The notes beneath the pieces were generated by a model. That model was not told the DNA's origin. It did not search any database and saw only the letters and a program-made list of their open reading frames with translations. The position numbers and the translations under genes are program-made. This document shows, piece by piece, positions 16,201 through 24,672 of a stretch of DNA of 64,000 nucleotides. The stretch lies in assembly GCA_023410875.1 (NCBI GenBank), contig JAEYPH010000012.1:18918-82917 (forward strand). Direction: 5' to 3'. The stretch's first letter is position 1, and the number at the start of each line of letters is the position of its first letter. This DNA is from Bacillota bacterium. Lineage in GTDB: Bacteria > Bacillota > Clostridia > Christensenellales > UMGS416.

Positions 16201-16737
16201 GTGAATCTGAAGGGAAGCAAGACCGAGGCCAATCTGGCATATGCCTTCGCAGGCGAGTCCCAGGCCAGGAACAAGTACACCTATTTCGCGTCGCAGGCCA
16301 AGAAGGAAGGCTATGAGCAGATCGCCGCGATCTTCGAGGAGACCGCCGGCAACGAGCGCGAACACGCGAAAATGTGGTTCAAGCTGCTCAACGGCGGCGT
16401 ACCCAAGACCGAGGACAACCTCGTGGAAGCCGCCGCCGGCGAACACGGCGAGTGGACCGAGATGTACAAGAACTTTGCCGACACCGCCCGCGAGGAGGGC
16501 TTCGAGGCCATCGCCAAGATGCTCGAAGGCGTGGCCGCCATCGAGAAGCACCACGAGGAGCGCTACTTAAAGCTGCTGGCCAACCTGCGTGAGGGCAAGG
16601 CCTTTGCCAAGGAAGCCGAGACCGTGTGGGTGTGCCGCAACTGCGGCCATGTGCACGTGGGCAATGAAGCGCCCAAGACCTGCCCGGTGTGCGCCCATCC
16701 CCAGGCGTATTTTGAAGTCCGGTCCACCAATTACTAA
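16201..16737 (+). CDS. Rubrerythrin
   Basis: This 178-residue non-haem iron protein removes hydrogen peroxide in anaerobes. Residues 1-135 form the four-helix diiron domain, with the E-x-x-x-A-x-x-x-Y/F and E-x-x-H ligands visible in GESQARNKY, ETAGNEREHAKMW, EHGEWTEMYKNFA and GVAAIEKHHEERY. Residues 140-178 are the C-terminal rubredoxin-like knuckle pair VCRNCGHVH and CPVCAHP. GTG at 16201 is the start, behind AAAGGGG. A strong terminator follows. It is co-transcribed with the small ACT-like regulator. Confidence 0.95.
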   Translation: MNLKGSKTEANLAYAFAGESQARNKYTYFASQAKKEGYEQIAAIFEETAGNEREHAKMWFKLLNGGVPKTEDNLVEAAAGEHGEWTEMYKNFADTAREEGFEAIAKMLEGVAAIEKHHEERYLKLLANLREGKAFAKEAETVWVCRNCGHVHVGNEAPKTCPVCAHPQAYFEVRSTNY

Positions 16738-16757
16738 GATTCAAACGGGAACCGAAC

Positions 16758-16789
16758 AGGACGCGGCCTTCTGGCCGCGTCCTGTTTTT
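16758..16789 (+). terminator. Rho-independent terminator after rubrerythrin
   Basis: AGGACGCGGCC and GGCCGCGTCCT pair perfectly (11 bp) around TTCT, followed by GTTTTT. Confidence 0.95.
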
Positions 16790-16807
16790 GCGCTATGAAT
16801 CCTGTGA

Positions 16808-17302
16808 TCACATAATCTTCTCCAGGATATAGCTTTCTTCGTATCTGTCCTTCGGGTTTTCGATGCGGACCACATGGAAGCCGCACTTGTTCACATAGAA
16901 GTTGTGATTGCGCTTGGAATAGCCCGGCGTGTCCGTGCACCACTTCTTCGTTTCGGGATATTTGTACTCGGCGAACCGCCACATTTTCGTGCCGACGCCC
17001 TTGTCCTGGCACAGCGTATCCACGAACATGCACCCCAGGTTGTTGATGCGGCTGTCGTTTATAAACAAATTGATCGCCCCGATAATCGCACCGTCCTCCC
17101 CCATGACCTTGTAGCCGTGGGCGCCCGGATGGAAGAACCACCGGCGGATGAACGATCCGTCGTCGTATCCGGGCGGGCCGCCGCTCTCCTGCCCCAGGTG
17201 GCGCCGGCTGTCCTCGTCAAAGGCCCGTTTCATGATCTCCGTCAGGGTGTCAACGTCGTCCTGTGTCACTGGTTCAAAGGCCAAGCCCTCAAAGACCTCC
17301 AT
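16808..17302 (-). CDS. GNAT family N-acetyltransferase
   Basis: This 164-residue protein starts MEVFEGLAFEPVTQDDVDTL. It contains NNLGCMFVDTLCQDKGVGTKMW, the acetyl-CoA-binding motif (Q-D-K-G-V-G-T), and ends SKRNHNFYVNKCGFHVVR, the typical last strand-helix of this fold. The substrate is unknown. ATG at 17302 has AAGGAGGG 6-7 bases upstream; the longer frame to 17335 has none. It converges with the rubrerythrin operon across the terminator at 16758. Confidence 0.82.
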   Translation of the reverse strand: MEVFEGLAFEPVTQDDVDTLTEIMKRAFDEDSRRHLGQESGGPPGYDDGSFIRRWFFHPGAHGYKVMGEDGAIIGAINLFINDSRINNLGCMFVDTLCQDKGVGTKMWRFAEYKYPETKKWCTDTPGYSKRNHNFYVNKCGFHVVRIENPKDRYEESYILEKIM

Positions 17303-17467
17303 GGAAATCCCTCCTTGTTTTGATGCATCCAGCATAAACCGCGACGCGACGTCAAAGTAAAGATCTTTTCGGACGATTTTCTTGCGAGAACGCTACCCAT
17401 CCGTTGCCGTCTATGCTATATTGATATAAATTTTTGATGGCTTATGTCATTCGTCAAGGAGCAATCC

Positions 17468-18295
17468 ATGATGTCTTCCACGGACCGAAGCGGCATGATC
17501 AGGGCGATGAACAAGACCGAGAGCGTCAAGGAACAGTACAAGGACGACAGCAATCTATCTGTCAGAATCGGGTTTCATGCCAAATACAGCACGAACAAAC
17601 AGGGCTTAATGCCATGGCTTTTCGAGAAGTACGAGTTCCGAAAGGGATACCGGATTTTGGAGCTTGGATGCGGGAACGGCAGCCAATGGGAAAACCGCAT
17701 TGCAAATCTCCCCGAGAACTGTACGTTGGTTCTATCCGATTTCTCTGAGGGAATGGTTCGGATTGTTTGGGATCGGTACCAGGACAACGCAAACATGCTG
17801 GCAGCCAAAATCGATATTCAGAACATACCGTTTCCGGACAAGTGTTTTGACGTTGTGATCGCCAATTATATGCTCTATCATGTTCCGGATCTGGATGCGG
17901 CGCTTTCAGAAGTTAAGAGAATCCTAAAACCCAACGGCAAGTTTTACGCCGCGACCAATGGGAACGGGGGCATGCGTCCCTTTTTGCGGAGCGCGTTTCA
18001 GAAGGTGAACCCGGCAATCAGCGCTTTTACTAAAGATTACACGTTCAGCCTGCAAAATGGCATGGAACTCTTAGGCAAGTTATTCGGCTGCATCCAGCGG
18101 TTCGATTATGAAGATGCTCTTGCCGTAACGGAAGCACAGGATTTGGTGGACTGGCTGAAATCCACCGTTACGATGTCGAGCTATACAGAAAGCGATTTAT
18201 ATGGGCTTTATGAATATTTTGAGCGCATACGGCAGCGGGAAGGAGCCATACGTATCCCAAAAGAAACCGGCCTGTTCGTCTCAACAAAGATGTAG
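17468..18295 (+). CDS. Class I SAM-dependent methyltransferase
   Basis: This 275-residue protein has motif I RILELGCGNGSQWENR (SAM-binding G-x-G-x-G), motif II LVLSDFSEGMV and motif IV FDVVIANYMLYHVPDLDAAL. KRILKPNGKFYAAT follows, the Methyltransf_11 pattern. The substrate is not recognisable. ATG 17468 follows AAGGAG by 6 bases; upstream frame to 17444 is ignored. The gene is clearly more AT-rich than its neighbours and uses codons such as AAA, GAT and TTT often. That suggests recent acquisition. Confidence 0.85.
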   Translation: MMSSTDRSGMIRAMNKTESVKEQYKDDSNLSVRIGFHAKYSTNKQGLMPWLFEKYEFRKGYRILELGCGNGSQWENRIANLPENCTLVLSDFSEGMVRIVWDRYQDNANMLAAKIDIQNIPFPDKCFDVVIANYMLYHVPDLDAALSEVKRILKPNGKFYAATNGNGGMRPFLRSAFQKVNPAISAFTKDYTFSLQNGMELLGKLFGCIQRFDYEDALAVTEAQDLVDWLKSTVTMSSYTESDLYGLYEYFERIRQREGAIRIPKETGLFVSTKM

Positions 18296-18431
18296 CCTGA
18301 GCGTCGTATAAGCACGATGCCCGGCAACGCAGCGACGAAAGTAGTCCTTGACTTGGAGTTGCTCCAGTGCTTTATGATAGGTGCAGAACCAAACGACGAG
18401 CAGACGTCGTCACAAAAGGAGGGTTTGCCCC

Positions 18432-19412
18432 ATGCAGTATGTCAAGCTAGGCAATTCCGGTCTGGATGTGTCAAGGCTGTGCCTTGGGTGCATGAGCTTT
18501 GGCGACCCCGAGGGGTGGGTGCACAAATGGGCGCTCAAGGAGGAGGACAGCCGCCCGATCATCCGTCGGGCGCTGGAACTGGGCATCAACTTCTTCGACA
18601 CGGCCAACGTCTACTCCCTGGGCAGGAGCGAGGAAATTCTCGGTCGGGCGCTCAAGGACTACGCCAACCGGGATGAGGTCGTCATCGCGACCAAGGTGCA
18701 CGGCAAGATGCACGAGGGCCCCAACGGCGCAGGCCTTTCCAGAAAAGCGATCCTGAGCGAGATTGACAAGAGCCTGAAACGCCTGGGCGTTGACTATGTG
18801 GACCTTTACATCATCCACCGCTGGGATTACAACACGCCGATCGAGGAGACCATGGAGGCGCTGCACGACGTCGTGAAGGCCGGCAAGGCCAGGTACATCG
18901 GCGCTTCGGCGATGTATGCGTGGCAATTCCAAAAAGCGCTGCACGTCGCGGAGAAGAACCGCTGGACCCGGTTTGTGTCCATGCAGAACCACCTGAACCT
19001 GCTGTACCGTGAGGAGGAGCGGGAGATGCTGCCGCTGTGCGTGGAGGAGAAGATCGCCATTACGCCCTACAGCCCGCTGGCGTCGGGGCGGCTGACACGG
19101 GACTGGTCCGAGACGACCAAGCGCTATGAGACCGACAAAGTCGCCATGTCCAAGTACGATTCCACGAAGGACGCCGACCGTCTGGTCGTGGACCGGCTGG
19201 CGCAAGTCGCGCAGCGCCACGGCGTGCCCCGCGCCCAGGTCGCGCTGGCCTGGCTACTGCACAAGAAGCCGGTCACGGTGCCGGTGATCGGCGTGACCGG
19301 GCTCGCCCAGCTGGAAGAGGCGGCGCCATCGGTGGAGGTCGCGCTTTCACCCGAGGAGATCGCCTTCATGGAAGAGCCCTATGTGCCGCACAGGATCGTA
19401 GGGCATAGCTAA
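18432..19412 (+). CDS. Aldo/keto reductase
   Basis: This 326-residue NADPH-dependent oxidoreductase begins MQYVKLGNSGLDVSRLCLGC. It contains LGINFFDTANVYSLGRSEE (catalytic Asp and Tyr), VVIATKVHGKM (catalytic Lys), LGVDYVDLYIIHRWD (catalytic His) and TPYSPLASGRLTRD. VPVIGVTGLAQLEE lies near the end. It resembles the YcsN/YhdN-like bacterial aldo/keto reductases; the substrate is unknown. ATG 18432 follows AGGAGGG. A bidirectional terminator follows the gene. Confidence 0.92.
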   Translation: MQYVKLGNSGLDVSRLCLGCMSFGDPEGWVHKWALKEEDSRPIIRRALELGINFFDTANVYSLGRSEEILGRALKDYANRDEVVIATKVHGKMHEGPNGAGLSRKAILSEIDKSLKRLGVDYVDLYIIHRWDYNTPIEETMEALHDVVKAGKARYIGASAMYAWQFQKALHVAEKNRWTRFVSMQNHLNLLYREEEREMLPLCVEEKIAITPYSPLASGRLTRDWSETTKRYETDKVAMSKYDSTKDADRLVVDRLAQVAQRHGVPRAQVALAWLLHKKPVTVPVIGVTGLAQLEEAAPSVEVALSPEEIAFMEEPYVPHRIVGHS

Positions 19413-19433
19413 ACTCGCTTTCCGGAATCTGCG

Positions 19434-19469
19434 AAAAAAAGGACACAGCCGGCTTGGCTGTGTCCTTTT
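19434..19469. terminator. Bidirectional rho-independent terminator
   Basis: GGACACAGCC and GGCTGTGTCC pair perfectly around GGCTT. AAAAAAA precedes and TTTTC follows, so it can stop transcription of the aldo/keto reductase (+) and of the 19485 gene (-). Confidence 0.92.
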
Positions 19470-19484
19470 CCCGTTCTCTTTGGA

Positions 19485-19862
19485 CTATATCCATCCTTTA
19501 TCCTGATACAGCTTGTAGCCCTTCTCCAGCACGGCGGTGATTTGCTCCTCCAGTTCCGGCGTCCACTTCTTCAGATGGAAGCAGGACTTGCCCTTGCGCA
19601 GCCGCAGCAGCTCCGGCGGGAAGAATGCCGCCGCCTCTTCGTCGGTATAGACCGGCATGAAATAGAACCCCACATAAGTACTCTGCACGATGGCGCCGGC
19701 GAAGAACATTTCCTTACGCGCCTTTCCCAGCACGATCATGGGCTTTTCCGACCACAGATCGTAGCGGCTCTCCAGGTCCAGCCGGGCGACCAACGGGTCT
19801 TCATATTTCTTGATCACCGCCCGCAGCGGGCGGAACACATCCAGCAATTGTTCCTGTGTCAT
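19485..19862 (-). CDS. DUF1801 domain-containing protein
   Basis: This 125-residue protein contains KKYEDPLVARLDLESRYDLW, STYVGFYFMPVYTDEEAAAF and LRLRKGKSCFHLKKWTPE. That resembles the DUF1801/YdhG-like fold, where a G-K-S-C-F-x-L-K segment is characteristic. The function is unknown; some members were proposed as iron chaperones. ATG at 19862 follows AAGGAGG. The VOC gene upstream on the same strand is 30 bases away, so the two are probably an operon. Confidence 0.7.
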   Translation of the reverse strand: MTQEQLLDVFRPLRAVIKKYEDPLVARLDLESRYDLWSEKPMIVLGKARKEMFFAGAIVQSTYVGFYFMPVYTDEEAAAFFPPELLRLRKGKSCFHLKKWTPELEEQITAVLEKGYKLYQDKGWI

Positions 19863-19892
19863 GGCATTCCTCCTTGGGTACCGGGAGCCTTG

Positions 19893-20246
19893 TCAGACAA
19901 ACAAGCACCAGCGCACGCCGAACCGGTCGATGATGTCCGCCATGCACGGGCTAAAAAAGCACGGCCCCATGGCATGGAAGATTGTAGCGCCCTCCTCCAA
20001 CTCCCCATAAGCCCGGGCGACGTCCTCGGGGCTGTCGAACTGAAAGCAGAACTGCATCGTCGTGCCGGTGACGGGCTCGGCGACCTCGCCCACCGCCAGG
20101 ACCTGGCCTTTGACATCGATCTCGCAGTGCACCATCGTGCCGTCGTCGGCGTAGTCCACGTGCGTCAGCTTCGCGTCAAATGCCCTTACATAGGCATCGA
20201 TGGCCTGGGCGCGATCCCTGACGTATGTCTGCATCAATGTTCTCAT
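19893..20246 (-). CDS. VOC family protein (PhnB/glyoxalase-like)
   Basis: This 117-residue protein shows the PhnB-like half-domain repeat. AIDAYVRAFDAKLTHVDYADD matches Y-x-x-x-F-g-A, MVHCEIDVKGQVLAVGE follows, then MQFCFQFDSPEDVARAYGEL and the closing IIDRFGVRWCLFV. These are metal-dependent or metal-free enzymes of the vicinal-oxygen-chelate fold; the substrate is unknown. ATG at 20246 follows AAAAAGGAG. It sits in a run of minus-strand small genes (21255 to 19485). Confidence 0.82.
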   Translation of the reverse strand: MRTLMQTYVRDRAQAIDAYVRAFDAKLTHVDYADDGTMVHCEIDVKGQVLAVGEVAEPVTGTTMQFCFQFDSPEDVARAYGELEEGATIFHAMGPCFFSPCMADIIDRFGVRWCLFV

Positions 20247-20262
20247 GGGTGAAAACTCCTTT

Positions 20263-20703
20263 TTACGGCTGCCGGACCCACCCTATGGACGTGGGAGCCA
20301 ACCAAGAGAAAGGCTCCCACGGCAGGTTGCGGGCCACGGTGTAGGCCACGACCAGGATCAGCGCCGCCCAGGGCACCCAGGAGGGCATGTTGGGCAGCGG
20401 CCTGCCCTGCCACACGCGCTTTAAGCACCAGAGCACGAACCACAGCAGCACCGGCAGGCTTACGACCGCAAGGGGGTTCATGCGCAGCGCCGCGTAGAGG
20501 TGGCCGTGCAGCAGATGCCACAGCGCCCGGGTGATGCCGCAGCCGGTGCAATACAGCCCCGTGAACTCGTAGAACATGCACGGCAGCAGCAGCGTTTTGC
20601 CCGGTTGGGCGTGGTACAAATACCACAAGCCCGCGGCTGCTACCATGGCAGCCGCGAGCAGGAAGATGGTCATTCTCTTTTTTCTGGGTTCAAGCCTACG
20701 CAC
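20263..20703 (-). CDS. DUF2752 membrane protein
   Basis: This 146-residue protein has three hydrophobic segments (about residues 11-30, 80-95 and 108-125). It carries the DUF2752 signature FYEFTGLYCTGCGITRALWHLLHGH (quoted in part: LYCTGCGITRALW). Its function is unknown; the CxxCG motif may bind metal or be redox-active. The start is uncertain. GTG at 20703 gives MRRLEPRKKR but has no ribosome binding site, while ATG at residue 11 is an alternative. It lies 15 bases after the zinc-ribbon membrane gene and is probably co-transcribed with it, a common pairing for this family. Confidence 0.75.
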   Translation of the reverse strand: MRRLEPRKKRMTIFLLAAAMVAAAGLWYLYHAQPGKTLLLPCMFYEFTGLYCTGCGITRALWHLLHGHLYAALRMNPLAVVSLPVLLWFVLWCLKRVWQGRPLPNMPSWVPWAALILVVAYTVARNLPWEPFSWLAPTSIGWVRQP

Positions 20704-20718
20704 GGCGGGAGGTCAGGC

Positions 20719-21255
20719 TCAATAATAGCTGTTGAAATCGCCGTTGGCGATGGCGCTCAGTATGCCGGTGGCAAAGCCGATGACGATGGTGATGATACCG
20801 ACCACCACGCCCACGATGAACAGGATCTTGGCGATGTTGGCCTTCTTGTCACTGTCGGCATAGTCACCCTTGTTGTAGCTCCCGGTGCCCAGCGCGGCAA
20901 AGACGATGCCCGCCACGCCCACCGGCAGGCAGCAGCACAGCGTGGCCACGATGTTGAGGATCAGCCACAGGGTGTTGGGGTTCTTGGCCGGAGCGGCGGC
21001 GGTGGGGGCGGCGCTGTACACCGAGCCGCTCTGAACGGGCTGCGACGGGGCGGCGCTGTCGGTGAAATAGGAGCCGGCGTTGGTGTTGTACACGCTGTCC
21101 GCGGGGGCCGCAGCCTCAGGAGCGGGTACCTCGGGTGCGGGGGCGGGCTGGGGAGCCTCCGGCGCCTGGGGGGCCTGGGCCATGGATGTGCCGCACTGGG
21201 CGCAGAAAACCGCGTCTTCGGGGTTGGCGCTGCCGCACTTGGAGCAGTACTTCAT
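20719..21255 (-). CDS. Zinc-ribbon CD225/dispanin-like membrane protein
   Basis: This 178-residue protein opens with a double-CxxC zinc ribbon, MKYCSKCGSANPEDAVFCAQ. A Pro/Ala-rich linker (residues about 25-90) and two membrane helices follow. The first is NTLWLILNIVATLCCCLPVG, where cysteines just before the P-x-G suggest a CD225-like segment. The second is near residues 145-168. The two CD225 halves flank GTGSYNKGDY and SDKKANIAK. ATG at 21255 follows AGGAGGAAG; the longer frame to 21318 has no ribosome binding site. Confidence 0.72.
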   Translation of the reverse strand: MKYCSKCGSANPEDAVFCAQCGTSMAQAPQAPEAPQPAPAPEVPAPEAAAPADSVYNTNAGSYFTDSAAPSQPVQSGSVYSAAPTAAAPAKNPNTLWLILNIVATLCCCLPVGVAGIVFAALGTGSYNKGDYADSDKKANIAKILFIVGVVVGIITIVIGFATGILSAIANGDFNSYY

Positions 21256-21464
21256 GATGCTTCCTCCTGTTATCGATGGGATGAACGGATGATTTCGACC
21301 CAATACCAAATAATACAATATTATTATACAGAACCCTGTTCATCCACGCAACGGAAAATATCACAAGGAATATGCTTAAGACATAGATATTCCGCAGGCT
21401 GATGAATATGCCCCAGTAGCATATAATCATCGAGCGTCTATGTTGAGGTGCTATCTTGCAAGGG

Positions 21465-21543
21465 AAGGAATTTCGCGCCCTTCGAGGCGCGACCAAAGGG
21501 CTTTCCGGTCGCCCTTTGGAAACCTTCGGACCCCATCTATAAA
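21465..21543 (-). repeat. R1 two-hairpin repeat, copy C
   Basis: This is an intact copy. AAGGAATTTCGCGCC and the loop CTTCGA are followed by GGCGCGACC, then the main stem CCAAAGGGC/GCCCTTTGG and CCTTCGGACCCCATCTATAAA. It lies between the divergent flank of the 21255 gene and the end of the URO-D-like gene. It is next to an R2 copy. Confidence 0.88.
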
Positions 21544-21608
21544 CGATGGGACTAAAAAAGTTTCAACGGCTACAGCCCCTTGTCGACCGACGGTTCATCC
21601 CTGTCAGG

Positions 21609-21630
21609 AAATGCGCTTGCGCATTTCCGG
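21609..21630. repeat. Perfect hairpin GGAAATGCGC/GCGCATTTCC
   Basis: The two 10-bp arms are separated only by TT. It lies between R1 copy C and R2 copy 1, in the 465-bp gene-free stretch 21256-21720. That stretch otherwise holds only these repeats. Confidence 0.6.
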
Positions 21631-21647
21631 TCGCCCGCAGGCGAGAC

Positions 21648-21717
21648 GCCGGGGCGAAAGATGACCTAATTGCAAGTCTTTTGAATCGCCGACGATGCCA
21701 CAGCATCGACGGCGAAA
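21648..21717 (+). repeat. R2 composite repeat, copy 1
   Basis: GCCGGGGCGAAAGATGAC, an AT-richer spacer ending GTCTTTTGAATCGCC, and the hairpin TCGCCGACGATGC-CACA-GCATCGACGGCGA align with the copy at 23186-23273 in order and spacing. The stem sequence of the second hairpin differs, but pairing is kept. It ends 3 bases before the stop codon of the minus-strand URO-D-like gene. Confidence 0.75.
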
Positions 21718-21720
21718 CGC

Positions 21721-22962
21721 TCAGTTATAGTATTCGTCCAAGGTATCCATGACCGTTTTGGTCCACTGTATCAGGTTGTGGGGCTTGTAGGAAACCGTGC
21801 TGATGTCCTTGAGCACGAACTCATAGGGGCAGCCGTTGTCCATGCACGCTTCCACCGTCTCGCGAATCTCCCGGCGGACGACTTCGGCGTCGAAGGCTCC
21901 CACCACGAACGCCGGGTTGGGCTTGCGGGCGTAGACATAATCGCCTGCGATCTGCTGGGCGCTGGAGCGCACATCCGCCCAGGGGCTCACGCCGATCTTG
22001 CGCATGTTGGGAATCTTCTTGAGCCGACCGATCAGCTTATCCAGCGGCTCGCAGCAGCCATAATAGCTCAGGCCGCACTTGTCCATGAGCCTGCGCATAT
22101 ACTGCAGGTCGAACTCCTCGTGCATCGCCGGGGATATCGTCGTGAACATCTGCGCCATGCCCCGGAACCACACATCCTTTAGGCGCACGTTGCTGCCGTT
22201 ATAATCCTTGGCCGGCAGATCGTCCACATAAGGCGGTGTGCAGTGCAAAGAGGGGATGTTGTAATCCAGCAGGCCCTGCTGTTCCATCTGCTCATATTGG
22301 GAAAGGCCCATCTGCGTGAACTTTTCGATGGTCCTGTGCAGGAACTCCGGGCGTTCCATCATGTCGATGAGCACTGGTTCCACGCCGCGCAGCGTGCTGA
22401 TCACGTCCCACGGCGCATAATAGATGCCGTGGCCGCGCAGCCGCACCGGCAAGATGCCGTCGAAGAGCTCCTGGGCCGCCGCCAGGTTCTCCCGGTCCAC
22501 CTCCGGCCGGGCGGTGATGACCGGCAGGCGCAGCGCGTCCACCTTGTCATCGGTGGCCAACTGATCCTCATAGTGGTGGGACACGATGTGGTTTTGGCCG
22601 TCGGTGGCCAGCGTGGTCTCGCGGATGTGCACGCCGGTTTCGCCGGTGTGATAGCTCTTGGGGACATAGAACGTATCCTCGACGACCATGTCCGCCTGGA
22701 AGTGCTTCCAGCGGAACTGCACGCGGCGGAAGTATTCTTCCATCCGCCGGGCCTGCTCGCCCTCGCAGCGCAGCCGCAGCTCGCCTTCGATGTCCATCTC
22801 GTGCCACGGGATCTCGTCGATCCACACGATGGGCCGCTGGGGCACAAGGCCGTTGATGCGGCGGGCGCGGCGAACCCGTTCGGCGTTGGCCTCGTGGGCG
22901 GCCAGCTCCCTGTGCCGCTTGGCCAGCTCGCGCAGGATGTTCCTGTCCGATGTGTTGACCAT
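21721..22962 (-). CDS. Uroporphyrinogen decarboxylase-fold protein (URO-D/methyltransferase-like)
   Basis: This 413-residue protein resembles the large URO-D-like group common in gut Clostridia that is related to corrinoid or tetrapyrrole methyltransferases rather than to true HemE. Supporting segments are GIYYAPWDVISTLRGVEPVL, FTQMGLSQYEQMEQQGLLD, CGLSYYGCCEPLDKLIGRLK and KIGVSPWADVRSSAQQIA. The C-C-E-P segment is a typical metal-binding site of this group. The substrate is unknown and no cobalamin-binding partner gene is adjacent. ATG at 22962 follows GGAGGGAG. The gene ends directly beside an R2 repeat, which may act as its terminator. Confidence 0.7.
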   Translation of the reverse strand: MVNTSDRNILRELAKRHRELAAHEANAERVRRARRINGLVPQRPIVWIDEIPWHEMDIEGELRLRCEGEQARRMEEYFRRVQFRWKHFQADMVVEDTFYVPKSYHTGETGVHIRETTLATDGQNHIVSHHYEDQLATDDKVDALRLPVITARPEVDRENLAAAQELFDGILPVRLRGHGIYYAPWDVISTLRGVEPVLIDMMERPEFLHRTIEKFTQMGLSQYEQMEQQGLLDYNIPSLHCTPPYVDDLPAKDYNGSNVRLKDVWFRGMAQMFTTISPAMHEEFDLQYMRRLMDKCGLSYYGCCEPLDKLIGRLKKIPNMRKIGVSPWADVRSSAQQIAGDYVYARKPNPAFVVGAFDAEVVRREIRETVEACMDNGCPYEFVLKDISTVSYKPHNLIQWTKTVMDTLDEYYN

Positions 22963-23277
22963 ATTCTCCCTCCAAGCCGTAAACCGGCGCAGGTATATTC
23001 GCCGCCGCCGGCCTGTGCACCTGCCGCCCAGATGGAGTTTGGGCCGCAGGTTTCCAGTAGCCTGTTGCCGCCGGCCGGTTCATCCGACCAAGGCAACGGA
23101 CATCCAGATAGAGGCACATGCAAAACCCCGCCAACAGGCGATCCGTCGCTCCTTAAAAATCGCATGGGATTATAAGATAAGGAAAGCCCCGGCGACGGTT
23201 ATCGCCGGGGCGAAATATGACGCAAATGAAAGCCGTCTGAATCGCCAAGGCGCAACAGCGCCGCAGGCGAACAGTTT
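22963..23277. other. Intergenic region, 315 bp
   Basis: This stretch holds the promoter side of the URO-D-like gene (no clear hexamers seen), the ribosome binding site GGAGGGAG near 22967, and R2 copy 2. No coding sequence is recognisable. Confidence 0.5.
23186..23273 (+). repeat. R2 composite repeat, copy 2
   Basis: Hairpin one is GCCCCGGCGA-CGGTTA-TCGCCGGGGC (perfect 10-bp stem, 23186-23211). After a 25-base spacer comes hairpin two, TCGCC-AA-GGCGC-AACA-GCGCC-GCA-GGCGA. It starts right after the stop of the uracil permease gene on the minus strand, so in that transcript hairpin two comes first and hairpin one ends with TTTCCTTA. Confidence 0.82.
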
Positions 23278-24609
23278 TTATTCCACCTTCTGCTCGTTCT
23301 TGCCGATGCTCAGCAGCAGGTTCAGCACGATGCCGAACAGCGAAGCCGTGGCGATGGCGGGGGCCTGAATGCCGAACATCGGGATCATGCCGCCGGGGAA
23401 CGCATAGGTGCCGCCCAGGCCGATGATCAGCACCGTCGCGATGACGGCCAGGTTCTTGGCGTTGAACAGATCCACCTTGCGGTTGATCATGATGGCCACG
23501 CCCTGAGCAGCGATAACGCCGAACAGATAGATGCACGCGCCGTTGATGACCGCCGAGGGGATGGAGCCCACCGCCGCGGACAGCGGGCCGATGAAGGAGA
23601 TGATCATCGTCAGGACAGCCGCCGCGCCCAGCACCCACACGGAGAAGTTCTTCGTGATGGCCATCGTGGAGATGTTCTCGCCGTAGTTGGTGCCGGCGGG
23701 GCCGCCGAACAGCGAGGACACGATGTCGCCGATGCCGTCGCCGATCAGGTTGCTGCCCAGGCGACCGGCGATGTCGCGGCGGGGCTTGCCCTTGCGCTCA
23801 GCCAGATCGTTGACGTAGATATCCAACTGGAACAGGTGGGCCGTGGATTCGGGGATCGTCGCGATGGCGATGGGCATGATGGCCAGCACCGCCGGCCAGC
23901 TGACCTGGGGCAGCGTGAAGTGCGGCACCTGCAGCAGGTTGACCTGGGTGATGGCGGCAAAGTCGATCAAGCCCAGCGGAATGCTGACGACATAGCCCAC
24001 GAGGATGCCCAGCAGGATGGGCAGTTGGCTCCACAGGCCGCGAAGATACACCGAGAAGAGGATCGTCGCCAGCAACGTGACCAGCGCAACGATCCACGAT
24101 GAGTTGCTGGCAGCGCCCGTGGCGGCGTCAAAGCCTGCAGCCTGGCTCATGGCGGTGCCGGCCAGCGAGATGCCGATGACCAGCGCGATGCTGCCGGTGA
24201 TAGACGGGGGCAGCACCTTTTCGATCTTGTCCAACCCGAAGCGGCTGACGATGAGGCCGGCCACAATGGATACAAGGCCGGATGCTATGATGCCGAATTG
24301 CGCCTGGGAGATCAGCGCGTCGGGAGCGGTCACGCCGAATTTGGCGCCGGTGATGCCTACGATGGCGGCGATGTAGGAGAAGCTGGAGCCGTAGTACAGC
24401 GGGATCTTGCCGCGGGTGACGAAGAGGAAGCACAGGGTCGCCAAGCCGCTGGCGAAGATCGTCGTGGAGACGTGGAAGCCGGTCAGCAGCGCGACCAGCA
24501 CCGTGGCGGGGAACATGACCAGTATCTGCTGCAGCGCGAACAGCAGCAGGCGGCCAAGTGGCGGTTTTTCATCGGGCAGGTAGCCGTGTATGATCTTCTG
24601 GGGGCTCAT
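23278..24609 (-). CDS. Uracil/xanthine permease (NAT/NCS2 family)
   Basis: This 443-residue transporter has about 12-14 membrane segments. Family marks are RGKIPLYYGSSFSYIAAI near segment 3, PPSITGSIALVIGISLAG, ATIPESTAHLFQLD (Glu of the substrate site) and SLFGGPAGTNYGENISTMA. The last one has the N-Y-(G/S)-E-N motif of UraA-type uracil permeases; xanthine/urate members usually carry a different Q-N-x-G-x-x-x-x-T-R motif, so uracil is favoured. ATG at 24609 follows AAAGGAG; the frame to 24627 has none. A long leader with a terminator precedes it, which fits pyrimidine-controlled attenuation. Confidence 0.85.
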   Translation of the reverse strand: MSPQKIIHGYLPDEKPPLGRLLLFALQQILVMFPATVLVALLTGFHVSTTIFASGLATLCFLFVTRGKIPLYYGSSFSYIAAIVGITGAKFGVTAPDALISQAQFGIIASGLVSIVAGLIVSRFGLDKIEKVLPPSITGSIALVIGISLAGTAMSQAAGFDAATGAASNSSWIVALVTLLATILFSVYLRGLWSQLPILLGILVGYVVSIPLGLIDFAAITQVNLLQVPHFTLPQVSWPAVLAIMPIAIATIPESTAHLFQLDIYVNDLAERKGKPRRDIAGRLGSNLIGDGIGDIVSSLFGGPAGTNYGENISTMAITKNFSVWVLGAAAVLTMIISFIGPLSAAVGSIPSAVINGACIYLFGVIAAQGVAIMINRKVDLFNAKNLAVIATVLIIGLGGTYAFPGGMIPMFGIQAPAIATASLFGIVLNLLLSIGKNEQKVE

Positions 24610-24672
24610 GGGGATGCTCCTTTCCATAATGTATTGGGGGGTGCAAGAAATTCCTTAATGGAATTTTGGCCC

